A DNA stretch of 9,933 bases from an uncultured Methylococcaceae bacterium (GTDB lineage Bacteria; Pseudomonadota; Gammaproteobacteria; Methylococcales; Methylomonadaceae): NCBI GenBank assembly GCA_903839795.1, contig CAIMDR010000228.1, forward strand, positions 1-9,933, written 5' to 3'. Under the pieces are notes generated by a model that had not been told where the DNA came from, searched no databases, and saw only the letters and a list, made by a program, of their open reading frames with translations. Below, piece after piece: positions 1 through 7,345 of the stretch. The position numbers and the translations under genes are program-made. The first letter of the stretch is position 1; the number at the start of each line of letters is the position of its first letter.

Positions 1-318
1 ACGCGTTATTTATCTCATTAAATCCGTGTTTATCTGTGGCTCAAATACGTTTTTAGGTTAATTTAAAAAAAGCAAGTAAAAATAGTGGATTAAAAGTTGG
101 TTTTTATATTTATTGTAATTTATTGTAATTTATTGTAATTTATTGTGGTTTATTGTGGTTTTATAATTAAAAAAATTGAAGCTAAGTCAAATTTTCGAAA
201 TCGCTAAAAAGTAATTGTGGTCAACATTTAAGCGCCTCAGTAATTGTTATTCCAGTGCGTCAATCAGCACTCTCTTTCTTAATTCCTTAATTCTAATTCA
301 ATTCACGGCAGGTAACGA
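1..318. other. AT-rich non-coding leader upstream of the DUF1566 gene
   Basis: No credible gene is seen here. Bases 18-46 (core atccgtgtttatctgtggct) resemble a short intergenic sequence that I recall as scattered through many proteobacterial genomes; this is recollection, not a search result. Bases 111-160 hold a tandem repeat listed separately. The last 10 bases carry an AGGT ribosome-binding core at 310-313, five bases before the ATG at 319. No promoter could be assigned with confidence because the whole stretch is AT-rich. Confidence 0.6.
111..160. repeat. Tandem repeat, five 10-bp units
   Basis: Three copies of TATTGTAATT (111-140) are followed directly by two copies of TATTGTGGTT (141-160). 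A degenerate unit may flank each end. The 10-bp period is close to one DNA helical turn and each unit ends in a T pair, so the array could bend DNA or present phased binding sites. It may equally be a neutral slippage product. It starts 208 bases before the DUF1566 start codon. Confidence 0.9.
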
Positions 319-1056
319 ATGAAAACAAAATATTTGGTAACATTGGCCTTGGGCGTTAGTCTTAGTACAGGTGCGCAAGCAGCACTCTTCGATCGGAGTG
401 TAGGTTCGGATCGTATGGTTTACGACTCAACCCTGAATATCACTTGGGCAGCAGATGCTAGCTTGGCTCAAAATAGTCCTTTAAGTGTGGATGGTAAAAT
501 GACTTGGGATGGCGCGGTAGCTTGGGCTGATAGTTTAGTCTTTGGCGGTCACAGTGACTGGCGCTTGCCCACCTTGTCCTTGGGGGCGGAAAATCCAGCC
601 GATAACGAGATGGGCCATCTGCTTAATGTAGACTTGGCGGGAGCGACTAATCCATTTATTAATATCCAAGATTTGAATTATTGGTCAGGCACTCAGAACT
701 CTTCTACTGATGCGTTAAGTTTTATTTTCAAAGATGGTATTCAGTCCATCAGTGCCAAGACATCCAGGTTTTACACGTGGGCTGTTCATAGCGGCGATGT
801 TAAGAATTCGCCTGTACCGATCAGCGGCGGTGGCGGCAGTGGCGGCAGCGGCGGTGGCAGTGGCAGTGGCAGTGGCAGTGGCAGCGGCAGCATCAGCGGC
901 GGTGGCGGCAGCAGCGGCGGTGGCGGTGGCAGTGGCAGCGGCGGCAGCATCAGCGGCGGTACGCATGCACCTGTACCTGTACCTGCGGCTATCTGGTTAT
1001 TTGGTAGCGGTTTGATTGCCTTGTTGGGCGTTAAGCGGCTTGGCAACATCGGGTAA
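319..1056 (+). CDS. Secreted DUF1566 protein with Gly/Ser linker and VPLPA-CTERM-like sorting tail
   Basis: A 245-residue protein. Residues 1-21 form a signal peptide with an AQA cleavage site. Residues about 30-160 match the DUF1566 (Lcl C-terminal) pattern: an early 'LNITWAAD' strand, 'WRLPT' at 81-85, 'LNYWSGTQ' at 119-126 and a closing 'FYTWAVHSGD' at 151-160. Residues 169-214 are almost only Gly and Ser. The end carries the 'VPVPAAIWLFGSG' motif (219-231), a hydrophobic helix and basic residues (KR), the layout of a VPLPA-type PEP-CTERM tail. By family knowledge such tails are recognised in the inner membrane by an exosortase that cuts and exports or anchors the protein; no exosortase gene lies in this window. 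The ligand and role of the DUF1566 domain are unknown. AGGT at 310-313 supports this start. Expressed alone, with no operon partner. Confidence 0.85.
   Translation: MKTKYLVTLALGVSLSTGAQAALFDRSVGSDRMVYDSTLNITWAADASLAQNSPLSVDGKMTWDGAVAWADSLVFGGHSDWRLPTLSLGAENPADNEMGHLLNVDLAGATNPFINIQDLNYWSGTQNSSTDALSFIFKDGIQSISAKTSRFYTWAVHSGDVKNSPVPISGGGGSGGSGGGSGSGSGSGSGSISGGGGSSGGGGGSGSGGSISGGTHAPVPVPAAIWLFGSGLIALLGVKRLGNIG
823..960 (+). repeat. GGC/AGC codon repeat encoding a Gly/Ser linker
   Basis: This 138-base in-frame stretch inside the DUF1566 gene is made almost entirely of GGC/GGT and AGC/AGT codons. 'ISGG' recurs at residues 168-171, 192-195 and 211-214, which marks two larger duplicated blocks of 72 and 57 bases. 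Smaller ggcagt units repeat within them. The pattern is typical of replication slippage, and the linker length should vary between strains. The high GC content here contrasts with the AT-rich surroundings and creates long open frames on other strands that are not genes. Confidence 0.9.
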
Positions 1057-1098
1057 TTTGATTATTCGCAGGTGTTCCGCCAAGGACTCCCTTTGACC

Positions 1099-1127
1099 TA
1101 AGGGGCGAAAATGCCCCTTACGATTTT
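1099..1127 (+). terminator. Candidate intrinsic terminator after the DUF1566 gene
   Basis: An 8-bp perfect stem, TAAGGGGC (1099-1106) with GCCCCTTA (1113-1120), has a 6-base loop and is followed by CGATTTT. The U-tract is short and displaced by two bases, so termination may be incomplete. It lies 42 bases past the stop codon, the expected place for a terminator. Confidence 0.5.
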
Positions 1128-1308
1128 AACAATTCACCTTAATCGGTCAATCGATAGACTGCTGTTACCGCTAAGCGTTAGCCATTAAACAGCAATCTAC
1201 AGCCCGACATCACCGATGTTTTTTCATGCTTTTTGTGCATGCACTTTTTTTAGCTTGAGACCCTGAACGGGAAATTAGATTAACCCGTTCCTAATTTATC
1301 TTACGTTG
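1128..1308. other. Convergent intergenic region rich in stem-loops
   Basis: This stretch lies between the converging DUF1566 and bamE genes. Arms at 1155-1166 and 1188-1199 pair over 11 of 12 bases and enclose a second small hairpin (1170-1182). ACATC/GATGT (1207-1219) runs into six T, which could be a second weak plus-strand terminator. GTGCATGCAC (1235-1244) is a perfect palindrome followed by a run of T. GAACGGG/CCCGTTC (1265-1290) lies just past the bamE stop but has no clear U-tract on the minus strand. Together these probably end transcription from both sides. No gene is seen. Confidence 0.45.
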
Positions 1309-1827
1309 TTAAAGTGGCAGTTTATCAGATACTGCTGATGGTTTTGAGTCCGCTTTAACAGCTTTGGTGGGGGCATCACTCATGCCATCATAGCCAAACA
1401 GCCCCGTAATTTTTTCCCATAAGGTTTTGTCAAGATCACGCTTGGGTACATCGACGGTTGTTTCGATGGATGGTTTAATCGCAGGCGTGGCTCCCGGTCT
1501 TAAATCCCCCTGAATGCTGACTATTTGATCATTTTCAAAAAATAATGAAACTTGTTTTTGAACCCTGTCTTCACCGCCAGGTTGATTTGAATACAGATAA
1601 TCCCAGCGATTTTTATGGAAAACATCATCCAGCATAGGTGAGCCCATAATATAAACTACCTGGCGCTTATTCATCGCGGGTCGGAGTTGGTCAATCATGG
1701 CTTGATCGATAATATTGCCTTGTTGAATTTCCAGCGTATAAACACCGGGTAAATGGTTAAGGATGGTTGAACAAGAGACGAGTGTGAGGCTTGCCAATAA
1801 ACTTAAATAATAAAGCGACTTTCTCAT
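1309..1827 (-). CDS. bamE: Outer membrane protein assembly factor BamE (SmpA/OmlA lipoprotein)
   Basis: A 172-residue lipoprotein. The signal peptide ends in the lipobox LVSC with Cys19 as the lipidation site. The mature start '[16 protein letters not shown]' (25-40) and the following '[17 protein letters not shown]' (49-64) are the hallmark of the BamE/SmpA/OmlA family. '[13 protein letters not shown]' (68-80) and '[16 protein letters not shown]' (93-108) complete the compact fold. By family knowledge BamE sits on the inner face of the outer membrane in the BAM complex and helps BamA and BamD insert beta-barrel proteins. Residues about 110-172 form a polar, Lys- and Pro-containing tail beyond the short enterobacterial protein (113 residues in E. 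coli), recalling the longer OmlA of pseudomonads. The gene is divergent from fur, the classic omlA-fur arrangement. No strong Shine-Dalgarno is visible before the ATG. Confidence 0.93.
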   Translation of the reverse strand: MRKSLYYLSLLASLTLVSCSTILNHLPGVYTLEIQQGNIIDQAMIDQLRPAMNKRQVVYIMGSPMLDDVFHKNRWDYLYSNQPGGEDRVQKQVSLFFENDQIVSIQGDLRPGATPAIKPSIETTVDVPKRDLDKTLWEKITGLFGYDGMSDAPTKAVKADSKPSAVSDKLPL

Positions 1828-1974
1828 TTGAGGCTGCGGAAGTGGTAAAATATTAAATCATACAGGATGTTAAATATTTATCCTATAAAACTGTCATGCT
1901 CTTACTCTCTAAAAAGGCTACAATGCGCACTATTTTGTACTTAACTGCCTGCTCGGTCTTTTAACTGGAGATTA
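1828..1974. promoter_or_regulatory. Divergent bamE / fur promoter region
   Basis: This 147-base AT-rich spacer must hold the promoters of both divergent genes. For bamE (minus strand) a plausible pair is ATGACA (complement of 1892-1897), a 17-base spacer, and TTTAAC (complement of 1869-1874). For fur, TACAAT at 1919-1924 fits a -10 box, but no good -35 box lies at the right distance. An inverted repeat AGGAT/ATCCT (1864-1868 and 1880-1884) sits in the middle and could be an operator. No convincing Fur box was recognised, so autoregulation is not shown. GGAG at 1967-1970 is the fur ribosome binding site, four bases before the ATG. Confidence 0.4.
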
Positions 1975-2394
1975 ATGTTGGAAACACATGATTTAAGGAA
2001 TGCGGGTCTGAAGGTTACTTTACCTCGGGTCAAGATTCTACAAATTTTAGAAAAACAGACTAATGAGCATCATTTAACCGCTGAAAAAGTGTATAAAATT
2101 CTGCTGAGTGAAGATGAAGAAATCGGCTTGGCGACTGTTTATCGCGTTCTAACCCAGTTTGAAGCAGCAGGACTGGTGACTCGGCATCAGTTTGAGGGGG
2201 GTAATTCAATCTTTGAATTGGCGAAGGGTGATCACCATGACCACATTCTTTGTATGAAATGCGGCAAAGTAGATGAGTTTACTGATGAACTTATCGAAGC
2301 ACGGCAAAAAGAAATTGCCAAAAAACTGGGTTATGAGCTCACTGATCATGGCCTTTATTTATATGGATTTTGCCCTCAGTGCAAGAACTCCTGA
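1975..2394 (+). CDS. fur: Ferric uptake regulator Fur
   Basis: A 139-residue metal-dependent repressor of the usual Fur length. The N-terminal winged helix includes 'GLKVTLPRVKILQILE' (11-26), the HHLTAEKVY segment (32-40) and the recognition helix 'LATVYRVLTQFEAAGLV' (52-68). The dimerisation and metal half has the HHDH motif (87-90), the CxxC pair Cys93/Cys96 and a second pair Cys133/Cys136 at the C-terminus. These match regulatory and structural Zn sites of the family. Fur bound to Fe(II) represses iron-uptake genes. With HHDHILCMKCGKV and the bamE neighbour, true Fur is far more likely than Zur or PerR. The 24-base gap to the next gene allows co-transcription with the lol genes, though this is not proven. 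Confidence 0.96.
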   Translation: MLETHDLRNAGLKVTLPRVKILQILEKQTNEHHLTAEKVYKILLSEDEEIGLATVYRVLTQFEAAGLVTRHQFEGGNSIFELAKGDHHDHILCMKCGKVDEFTDELIEARQKEIAKKLGYELTDHGLYLYGFCPQCKNS

Positions 2395-2418
2395 TTTTTT
2401 CTCTAACTAGTAAACTCC

Positions 2419-3666
2419 ATGTTTAAACCTCTTATTTTTTATATTGGCTTGCGCTACACGCGGGCTAAACGTCGAACCCAGTTTATTTCTTTCATTACCT
2501 TAACTTCAGTTATGGGTATTGCCTTGGGCGTTACCGCGCTGATTACGGTTTTGTCAGTAATGAATGGTTTTGAAGCCGAATTACGCGAGCGGATTCTGGG
2601 AATGACATCTCATGCTACGGTCACCGGGCGCTACGGGCAGTTGGATAACTGGCGTGAACTGGATCAGAAATTAAAAGACACTCCGCATGTACAAGGAGCA
2701 GCGCCTTTTATCAGTGGGCAGGTGATGATTAATGCCGACCGACGTGTCAGCGGAACTATGCTGAACGGGATACTGCCGGACTATGAGGCCAGAGTTTCAG
2801 AAGTGGCCGATAAGATGAAAGCAGGTAAGCTTGCTGATCTGGTTACCGGTCAATATGGCATTGTTTTAGGTGTGGAGTTGGCCAATTATTTGGGCGTGAC
2901 GATGGGAGACAAAATCACTGTCATCAGTCCGCAAATTAATTCTACACCGGCGGGTATTGTACCCAGAATGCGGCGCTTTACGGTGGTAGGTATTTTTCAG
3001 GTCGGTATGTATGAGTATGATCGTAACATGGCGCTGATTAATATTGAGGATGCAGCCAAGTTATTTCGTTTGGAGGGTGCGGTATCAGGTTTGCGCATCA
3101 AACTGGATGATTTGTTTAACGCCCCGCAAATTACCCATGCCTTGGCAAAGGCGCTGGATAATGAATATCAGGTAAGTGACTGGACGCTGGCGCATAGTAA
3201 TTTCTTTAGGGCTATTCAAACTGAAAAGCGGGTGATGTTTATTATTTTGTTGTTGATAGTGGCGGTAGCAGCTTTTAATATTGTTTCCACATTGGTGATG
3301 GTAGTTACTGATAAACGTGGCGATATTGCCATTCTAAAAACCCAGGGCCTGACTTCGGGCTCAGTGATGGGGATTTTTATGGTGTTAGGCTCCATTATCG
3401 GGATTGTCGGCACAGCCTTGGGTACATTAGGCGGCATAGTACTGGCGTTAAATGTTGAAACTATTGTGCCGGCCATTGAAAAATTATTTCAGGTTCAGTT
3501 TATGGCGGCTGATGTTTATTACATCAGTGAGCTACCTTCCAAGCTGGTTTGGTCGGATGTTTACGCGATAGCCGGTATGGCCTTTTTTCTGTCCTTATTG
3601 GCGACGATTTATCCTGCCTGGCAGGCCTCCAGAATAAACCCGGCGGAAGTTCTTAGATATGAATAA
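2419..3666 (+). CDS. Lipoprotein-releasing ABC transporter permease, LolC/LolE family (possibly LolF-type)
   Basis: A 415-residue inner-membrane protein with the family layout: a short cytoplasmic start with 'GLRYTRAKRR', TM1 at about 25-49, a large periplasmic domain (50-270), TM2 about 272-296, TM3 about 315-345, TM4 about 379-400, and the conserved end 'NPAEVLRYE'. It extracts mature outer-membrane lipoproteins from the inner membrane and hands them to LolA, powered by LolD. 'STPAGIVPRMRRF' (175-187) aligns by eye with the Pro-containing LolC 'Hook' that binds LolA. Only one such subunit lies next to lolD, with no second lolE on the same side, which fits the LolDF type with a homodimeric LolF. 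A distant lolE cannot be excluded, so no symbol is given. The stop overlaps the lolD start by 8 bases. No clear Shine-Dalgarno precedes the ATG. Confidence 0.93.
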   Translation: MFKPLIFYIGLRYTRAKRRTQFISFITLTSVMGIALGVTALITVLSVMNGFEAELRERILGMTSHATVTGRYGQLDNWRELDQKLKDTPHVQGAAPFISGQVMINADRRVSGTMLNGILPDYEARVSEVADKMKAGKLADLVTGQYGIVLGVELANYLGVTMGDKITVISPQINSTPAGIVPRMRRFTVVGIFQVGMYEYDRNMALINIEDAAKLFRLEGAVSGLRIKLDDLFNAPQITHALAKALDNEYQVSDWTLAHSNFFRAIQTEKRVMFIILLLIVAVAAFNIVSTLVMVVTDKRGDIAILKTQGLTSGSVMGIFMVLGSIIGIVGTALGTLGGIVLALNVETIVPAIEKLFQVQFMAADVYYISELPSKLVWSDVYAIAGMAFFLSLLATIYPAWQASRINPAEVLRYE

Positions 3667-4339
3667 AACCAGTATTTTGCATTGTCACCAACTGACCAAA
3701 CGTTATGACCAAGGAGGCTTAAATGTTGAGGTCTTGAGAGGCGTTGATTTAAATATTAGCAAAGGCGAACGTGTTGCTATTATGGGCGCCTCAGGTTCCG
3801 GTAAAAGTACCTTGCTGCATCTTTTAGGCGGTCTGGAAAAAGCCAGTGGCGGCGAGGTTGTATTGGATGGCGTTAATATTAATCAAGTTAGCGCTGCCAA
3901 GTTGGCTAAATTAAGAAACAAATCGTTAGGTTTTATTTATCAATCGCATCATCTGTTAGGTGAGTTTACCGTTCTTGAAAATGTGGCGATGCCCTTGTTG
4001 ATAGGCGGTGAGTCAGTTAAGCAGGCGCGTGTTCGTGCCAGTGAGTTATTGCAGCGCGTAGGTTTGGGTCATCGTATTGAACATAAACCGGGTGAATTAT
4101 CCGGTGGCGAAAGACAGCGTGCGGCCGTAGCGAGGGCGTTAATTAACAAGCCGAGTTTAATCTTGGCTGATGAACCTACCGGTAATCTTGACAGTAAAAC
4201 GGCTGATCAGGTTTACCAGTTAATGTTGGAGTTAAATCAGGAGCTTAATGTCAGCTTTTTGGTGGTGACTCATGATCATGAGCTGGCTGCGCGTATGGGC
4301 AAGGTTTTGCACATGGAAGACGGGTTGATTGTTGGCTAA
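3659..4339 (+). CDS. lolD: Lipoprotein-releasing ABC transporter ATP-binding protein LolD
   Basis: A 226-residue ABC ATPase of normal LolD length. Walker A GASGSGKST is at 43-51, the Q-loop Gln at 95 ('GFIYQSHHLL'), the signature LSGGE at 147-151, Walker B 'LILADEPTGNLD' at 167-178 and the switch His at 205 ('VVTHDHELA'). The 'FIYQSHHLLGEFTVLENVAMP' type segment (92-112) is typical of LolD and close relatives such as FtsE and MacB. It hydrolyses ATP in the cytoplasm to drive lipoprotein release by the adjacent membrane subunit. Its ATG lies inside the end of the permease gene (8-base overlap), so translation is probably coupled. GGAAG at about 3646-3650 may help as ribosome binding site. Confidence 0.95.
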   Translation: MNKTSILHCHQLTKRYDQGGLNVEVLRGVDLNISKGERVAIMGASGSGKSTLLHLLGGLEKASGGEVVLDGVNINQVSAAKLAKLRNKSLGFIYQSHHLLGEFTVLENVAMPLLIGGESVKQARVRASELLQRVGLGHRIEHKPGELSGGERQRAAVARALINKPSLILADEPTGNLDSKTADQVYQLMLELNQELNVSFLVVTHDHELAARMGKVLHMEDGLIVG

Positions 4340-4345
4340 TTTTAT

Positions 4346-4411
4346 TCACGACGAAGGACACGAAGAAAAACTTGGTCTTTCTTCGTGTCCTTCGTGTCTT
4401 CGTGGTGAAAA
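4346..4411. repeat. TTCGTG-type dispersed repeat forming an 18-bp perfect hairpin
   Basis: ACGAAGGACACGAAGAAA (4351-4368) and its exact reverse complement (4378-4395) are separated by 9 bases. Each arm is a copy of a short repeat. The right copy runs on to GTGGTGAA, and the left is the same unit in inverse orientation with about 8 bases missing. A third copy lies at 7402-7433. The hairpin begins 11 bases after the lolD stop, between the converging lolD and DUF2062 genes, so it may act as a transcription end or RNA-stabilising structure. A T-rich tract follows at 4411-4429. Confidence 0.8.
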
Positions 4412-4446
4412 TTTTTTAAGATTTTTTTTGTGGATTTACTTGGAAG

Positions 4447-5007
4447 TTACGGTTTATGGTAACTAACGGCTTTGAATGGATTCTTTCTGGAAGACGGATG
4501 TTTGCGTGTGTGCTTTCTGGTGGCCCATTTTTTGGCAACATGAAAATGCCAGAAATAGTTAATTCCAAAATAGCCTACGGTTGAGCAAATCACACCGATA
4601 AGCAAACAGCCGGTCAGAAACGGAAACAAAATATCGCCGGATAATACCGCATCCAGTGAAAAAGATGCCGATGGTAGATTCAGCACCGTAAGTCCAACCA
4701 GATAAGCAAAATAAAAGAGTGGCGGCATAGTGACAGGGTTGGTTATCCAAACCAGTGCTATGGAAACTGGTAAATTTCCACGAAAATAAAATGCACCTAG
4801 TGCGGCAAGCGCCATTTGTCCCGGGGTTGGAATCCAGGCGCAAAAAAGACCCACGGCAAAAGCCATAGACACAGAGCGTCTATTCAAATGCCAGAGATTG
4901 GGGTCATGCAATTTATCACCCAGAAACTGAAGATTTTTGTGCTGTTTAATGATGTCATGGTCAGGTATAAACTTATGTAACAGGTTTTGTAACAGTTTTT
5001 TGGCCAT
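4447..5007 (-). CDS. DUF2062 membrane protein
   Basis: A 186-residue integral membrane protein of the DUF2062 family, whose function is not established. The soluble start 'FLGDKLHDPNLWHLNRRSVSMAFAVG' type segment (28-53) and the motifs 'WIPTPGQMALAALGAFYFRGNLP' (58-80) and 'WITNPVTMPPLFYFAY' (87-102) are diagnostic. Hydrophobic segments lie at about 46-75, 81-108 and 125-152. The last 30 residues are rich in Lys, Arg and His, suggesting a cytoplasmic basic tail. The gene sits between lolD and comEC, a neighbourhood I recall from other gammaproteobacteria, but here it is on the opposite strand to both. No clear Shine-Dalgarno precedes the ATG; the start is chosen because 'LHKFIPDHDIIKQHKNLQFLG' resembles the usual family N-terminus. 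Confidence 0.88.
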   Translation of the reverse strand: MAKKLLQNLLHKFIPDHDIIKQHKNLQFLGDKLHDPNLWHLNRRSVSMAFAVGLFCAWIPTPGQMALAALGAFYFRGNLPVSIALVWITNPVTMPPLFYFAYLVGLTVLNLPSASFSLDAVLSGDILFPFLTGCLLIGVICSTVGYFGINYFWHFHVAKKWATRKHTRKHPSSRKNPFKAVSYHKP

Positions 5008-5083
5008 CGTTTTTTTAAAGTCAAAGTTGTTTACGAACTAGTTTATCAGGTTTTTGTCAGCCTCAAAAACGCCAAGGAGTTAA
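5008..5083. promoter_or_regulatory. Divergent DUF2062 / comEC spacer
   Basis: This 76-base spacer must contain start signals for both divergent genes. AAGGAG at 5074-5079 is a strong ribosome binding site four bases before the comEC ATG. The DUF2062 side has only a weak purine stretch. No promoter boxes could be assigned with confidence. Confidence 0.4.
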
Positions 5084-7345
5084 ATGATTGTTTCTGCCCT
5101 GTCATTTCTGTCCGGACTTTTAGTCGTCCAGCAGTTTTCGGCATTGCCGGGAAGTCAGTGGCTAATAGTCGTCACCGTTTCTGCCGGCATTATGGCATGG
5201 TTACGGTATTGGCGGTGGCTGTTTTTTGTAACGGGTGTATTGTGGGCCATCGTGTTTGCCATGGTCAGATTATCCGACCGTTTGCCAGAATCTCTGGAGG
5301 GCATTAATATTCCCGTTAAAGGGCTTATTGTCGATTTGCCGGAGCAGGACGAAAGACAAACACGCTTTGATTTTATCGTCACTGAGTCAGCTCAAAAGCT
5401 GCCTTCCAAATTAAGATTAAGCTGGTATTATCCTGATCAAGAAATCAAGGCGGGACAATACTGGTCTTTTACGGTTAAGCTAAAACGTCCTCATGGCAGC
5501 TTAAATCCTGGCGGTTTTGATTATGAACGCTGGTTATTTACCCAAGGCGTTGGCGCAGCCGGCTATGTGCGCCCCGATTCAAAACCGGTTTTACTGGGAC
5601 GTGATTCGGCCTGGACTAATATTTCCGTTTGGCGACAACGTATCACCGATCGCCTGTCATTTTTATTGAGCGACAGTCCCAATCTCGGACTGATTAAAGC
5701 ATTGACGATTGGTGATGGTAACGGTATCACGCAAAAGCAGTGGGACGTTTTTCGCAAAACCGGAACAACGCATCTGGTGGTTATTTCCGGTTCACATGTG
5801 GGGTTGATTGCTGGCTTGGCTTATTTTTTGGCGCTTAAAGTATGGGCCTGGACTGGATTATTAAGGTGGTCGCCGCAACGGGTCGCCGCAGTTGCCGCGA
5901 TGTTGGTTGCCGTTTTTTACGCGGGCTTGGCGGGATTTTCAGTGCCTGCGCAACGGGCAGTGATCATGCTGACGGTCGTTATGCTAGCCATTATTCTTCA
6001 ACGAAATACCCGCCCCTTTAACACGCTGGCCATTGCCTTGTTTGCGGTGTTGGCATTTGATCCTTTGGCGGTATTGGCAGTCGGCTTTTGGCTATCCTTT
6101 CTTGCGGTAAGCCTGATTATTTATGTGGTGGCCGGACGCTTGAGTAAATCCGGTTATATGCTTGAGGGCATAAAAATAAATTGGGCCACCTCGGTGGGCT
6201 TGTCACCGTTGTTACTGTTCTTTTTCCAACAGGTTTCCCTGATTTCACCGCTGGCTAATTTTATTGCTGTTCCCGTTATCAGTTTGTTGGCAGTACCCTT
6301 GTCGTTGTTGGCAGTCGTGGTGATGTTTAGTTTTCCGCTATTGGCGAGCAAGTTGTTTATGATCGTTGATATTGTATTGCAAGGCTTATGGTGGCTGTTA
6401 GTTCGTCTTGCAGAACTGCCGATGGCAACCATTAGCCATGCGCAGCCTTCAGTCTGGGCTTTAATGTTCGCCCTACCGGGTGTTTTATTATTGCTTGCAC
6501 CGCGTGGTATGCCGGCACGATGGTTAAGTTTGCTCATGTTTTTACCGTTGGTTTTTACGCCGGACAATAAACCTAAAGCAGGCAGCTTTAACATGACCTT
6601 GTTGGATGTCGGACAAGGCTTGTCGGTCGTTGTGCAAACTGAAAATCATTGGCTGGTTTACGATACCGGTGCCAAATTTTCAGCCGAAAGTGATATGGGA
6701 CGGAGCGTCGTCTTGCCTTTTTTAAGGCGGCAAGGTGCAGATAAAATAGACCGTTTAATCATTAGTCACGGTGATAATGATCATATTGGCGGTGCGCTAT
6801 CGTTAATGCAGGGTATGCCGACAGAGCAGGTACTCACCAGTGTTCCTCAACAGTTAAGTGATTATTCACCGCTGATGTGCGAGGCTGGACAATCTTGGAC
6901 GTGGGACAATGTCACGTTTACTTTATTATCACCGCAGCACCCGTTTGTTTCAGATAACGATAATTCCTGTGTACTAAAAGTTGAATCTGAACAAGGTGCC
7001 GTATTGTTGACCAGTGACATAGAGGCGGCGGCAGAATCGTGGCTGGTTGAGACTTATGGCAACCAATTAAAAGCCAAGGTATTAATCTCTCCCCATCACG
7101 GCAGTAAAACCTCATCCACTTTTGAGTTTCTGCAAGCGGTTCAACCTGTCTATGTGTTAATTCCAGCCGGCTATCGTAATCAATTTGGACATCCTCATCA
7201 GGAAATTTTGGATCGTTATGAGAAAATAAAAGCGCAATGGTTAAATACCGCAGACAGCGGAGCGATTTCACTTGGCGTAAAGGATGACTTATGGCAAGTG
7301 CAGTCACTGCGTGATACAGAAAGTAAATATTGGAATATTAAATAA
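5084..7345 (+). CDS. comEC: DNA internalization-related competence protein ComEC/Rec2
   Basis: A 753-residue inner-membrane protein that forms the channel taking single-stranded DNA into the cytoplasm during natural transformation. Three parts are visible. An N-terminal region (1-170) has two or three hydrophobic helices and a soluble OB-like DUF4131 domain ending in 'LNPGGFDYERWL'. The Competence domain (about 190-495) holds 'TGTTHLVVISGSHVGLIAG' (226-244) and many TM helices. The C-terminal metallo-beta-lactamase-like domain (about 503-735) has 'DVGQG' (508-512), 'SHGDNDHIGG' (561-570), 'TSDIE' (643-647), 'HHGS' (671-674) and 'FGHPH' (701-705). The metal-binding residues expected of an active nuclease-type domain appear intact, and the length is normal for the family. 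No other competence genes lie nearby, so this alone does not show that the organism is transformable. Confidence 0.95.
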   Translation: MIVSALSFLSGLLVVQQFSALPGSQWLIVVTVSAGIMAWLRYWRWLFFVTGVLWAIVFAMVRLSDRLPESLEGINIPVKGLIVDLPEQDERQTRFDFIVTESAQKLPSKLRLSWYYPDQEIKAGQYWSFTVKLKRPHGSLNPGGFDYERWLFTQGVGAAGYVRPDSKPVLLGRDSAWTNISVWRQRITDRLSFLLSDSPNLGLIKALTIGDGNGITQKQWDVFRKTGTTHLVVISGSHVGLIAGLAYFLALKVWAWTGLLRWSPQRVAAVAAMLVAVFYAGLAGFSVPAQRAVIMLTVVMLAIILQRNTRPFNTLAIALFAVLAFDPLAVLAVGFWLSFLAVSLIIYVVAGRLSKSGYMLEGIKINWATSVGLSPLLLFFFQQVSLISPLANFIAVPVISLLAVPLSLLAVVVMFSFPLLASKLFMIVDIVLQGLWWLLVRLAELPMATISHAQPSVWALMFALPGVLLLLAPRGMPARWLSLLMFLPLVFTPDNKPKAGSFNMTLLDVGQGLSVVVQTENHWLVYDTGAKFSAESDMGRSVVLPFLRRQGADKIDRLIISHGDNDHIGGALSLMQGMPTEQVLTSVPQQLSDYSPLMCEAGQSWTWDNVTFTLLSPQHPFVSDNDNSCVLKVESEQGAVLLTSDIEAAAESWLVETYGNQLKAKVLISPHHGSKTSSTFEFLQAVQPVYVLIPAGYRNQFGHPHQEILDRYEKIKAQWLNTADSGAISLGVKDDLWQVQSLRDTESKYWNIK

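Noticed and set aside
111..160. CRISPR array or replication-origin iterons
   Set aside because: The units are 10 bp and abut without spacers, and no cas, rep or dnaA gene is present.
715..1049. Long open frames on both strands over the Gly/Ser repeat (Ala/Thr-, Ala/Val- and Pro/Leu-rich proteins)
   Set aside because: They are other-frame readings of the GGC/AGC repeat with extreme composition and no start signals; the DUF1566 frame explains the region.
1860..1890. Fur box in the bamE-fur spacer
   Set aside because: The AT-rich inverted repeat does not match the GATAATGATAATCATTATC pattern well enough to claim it.
3216..3476. Minus-strand open frame within the lolC/E-family gene
   Set aside because: Lies entirely inside a well-conserved gene and shows no recognisable domain or ribosome binding site.
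4559..4843. Second minus-strand frame inside DUF2062
   Set aside because: Overlaps the DUF2062 membrane domain in another frame; no family resemblance.
5155..7307. Several minus-strand open frames within comEC
   Set aside because: All lie opposite an intact, motif-complete comEC and encode no recognisable domain.
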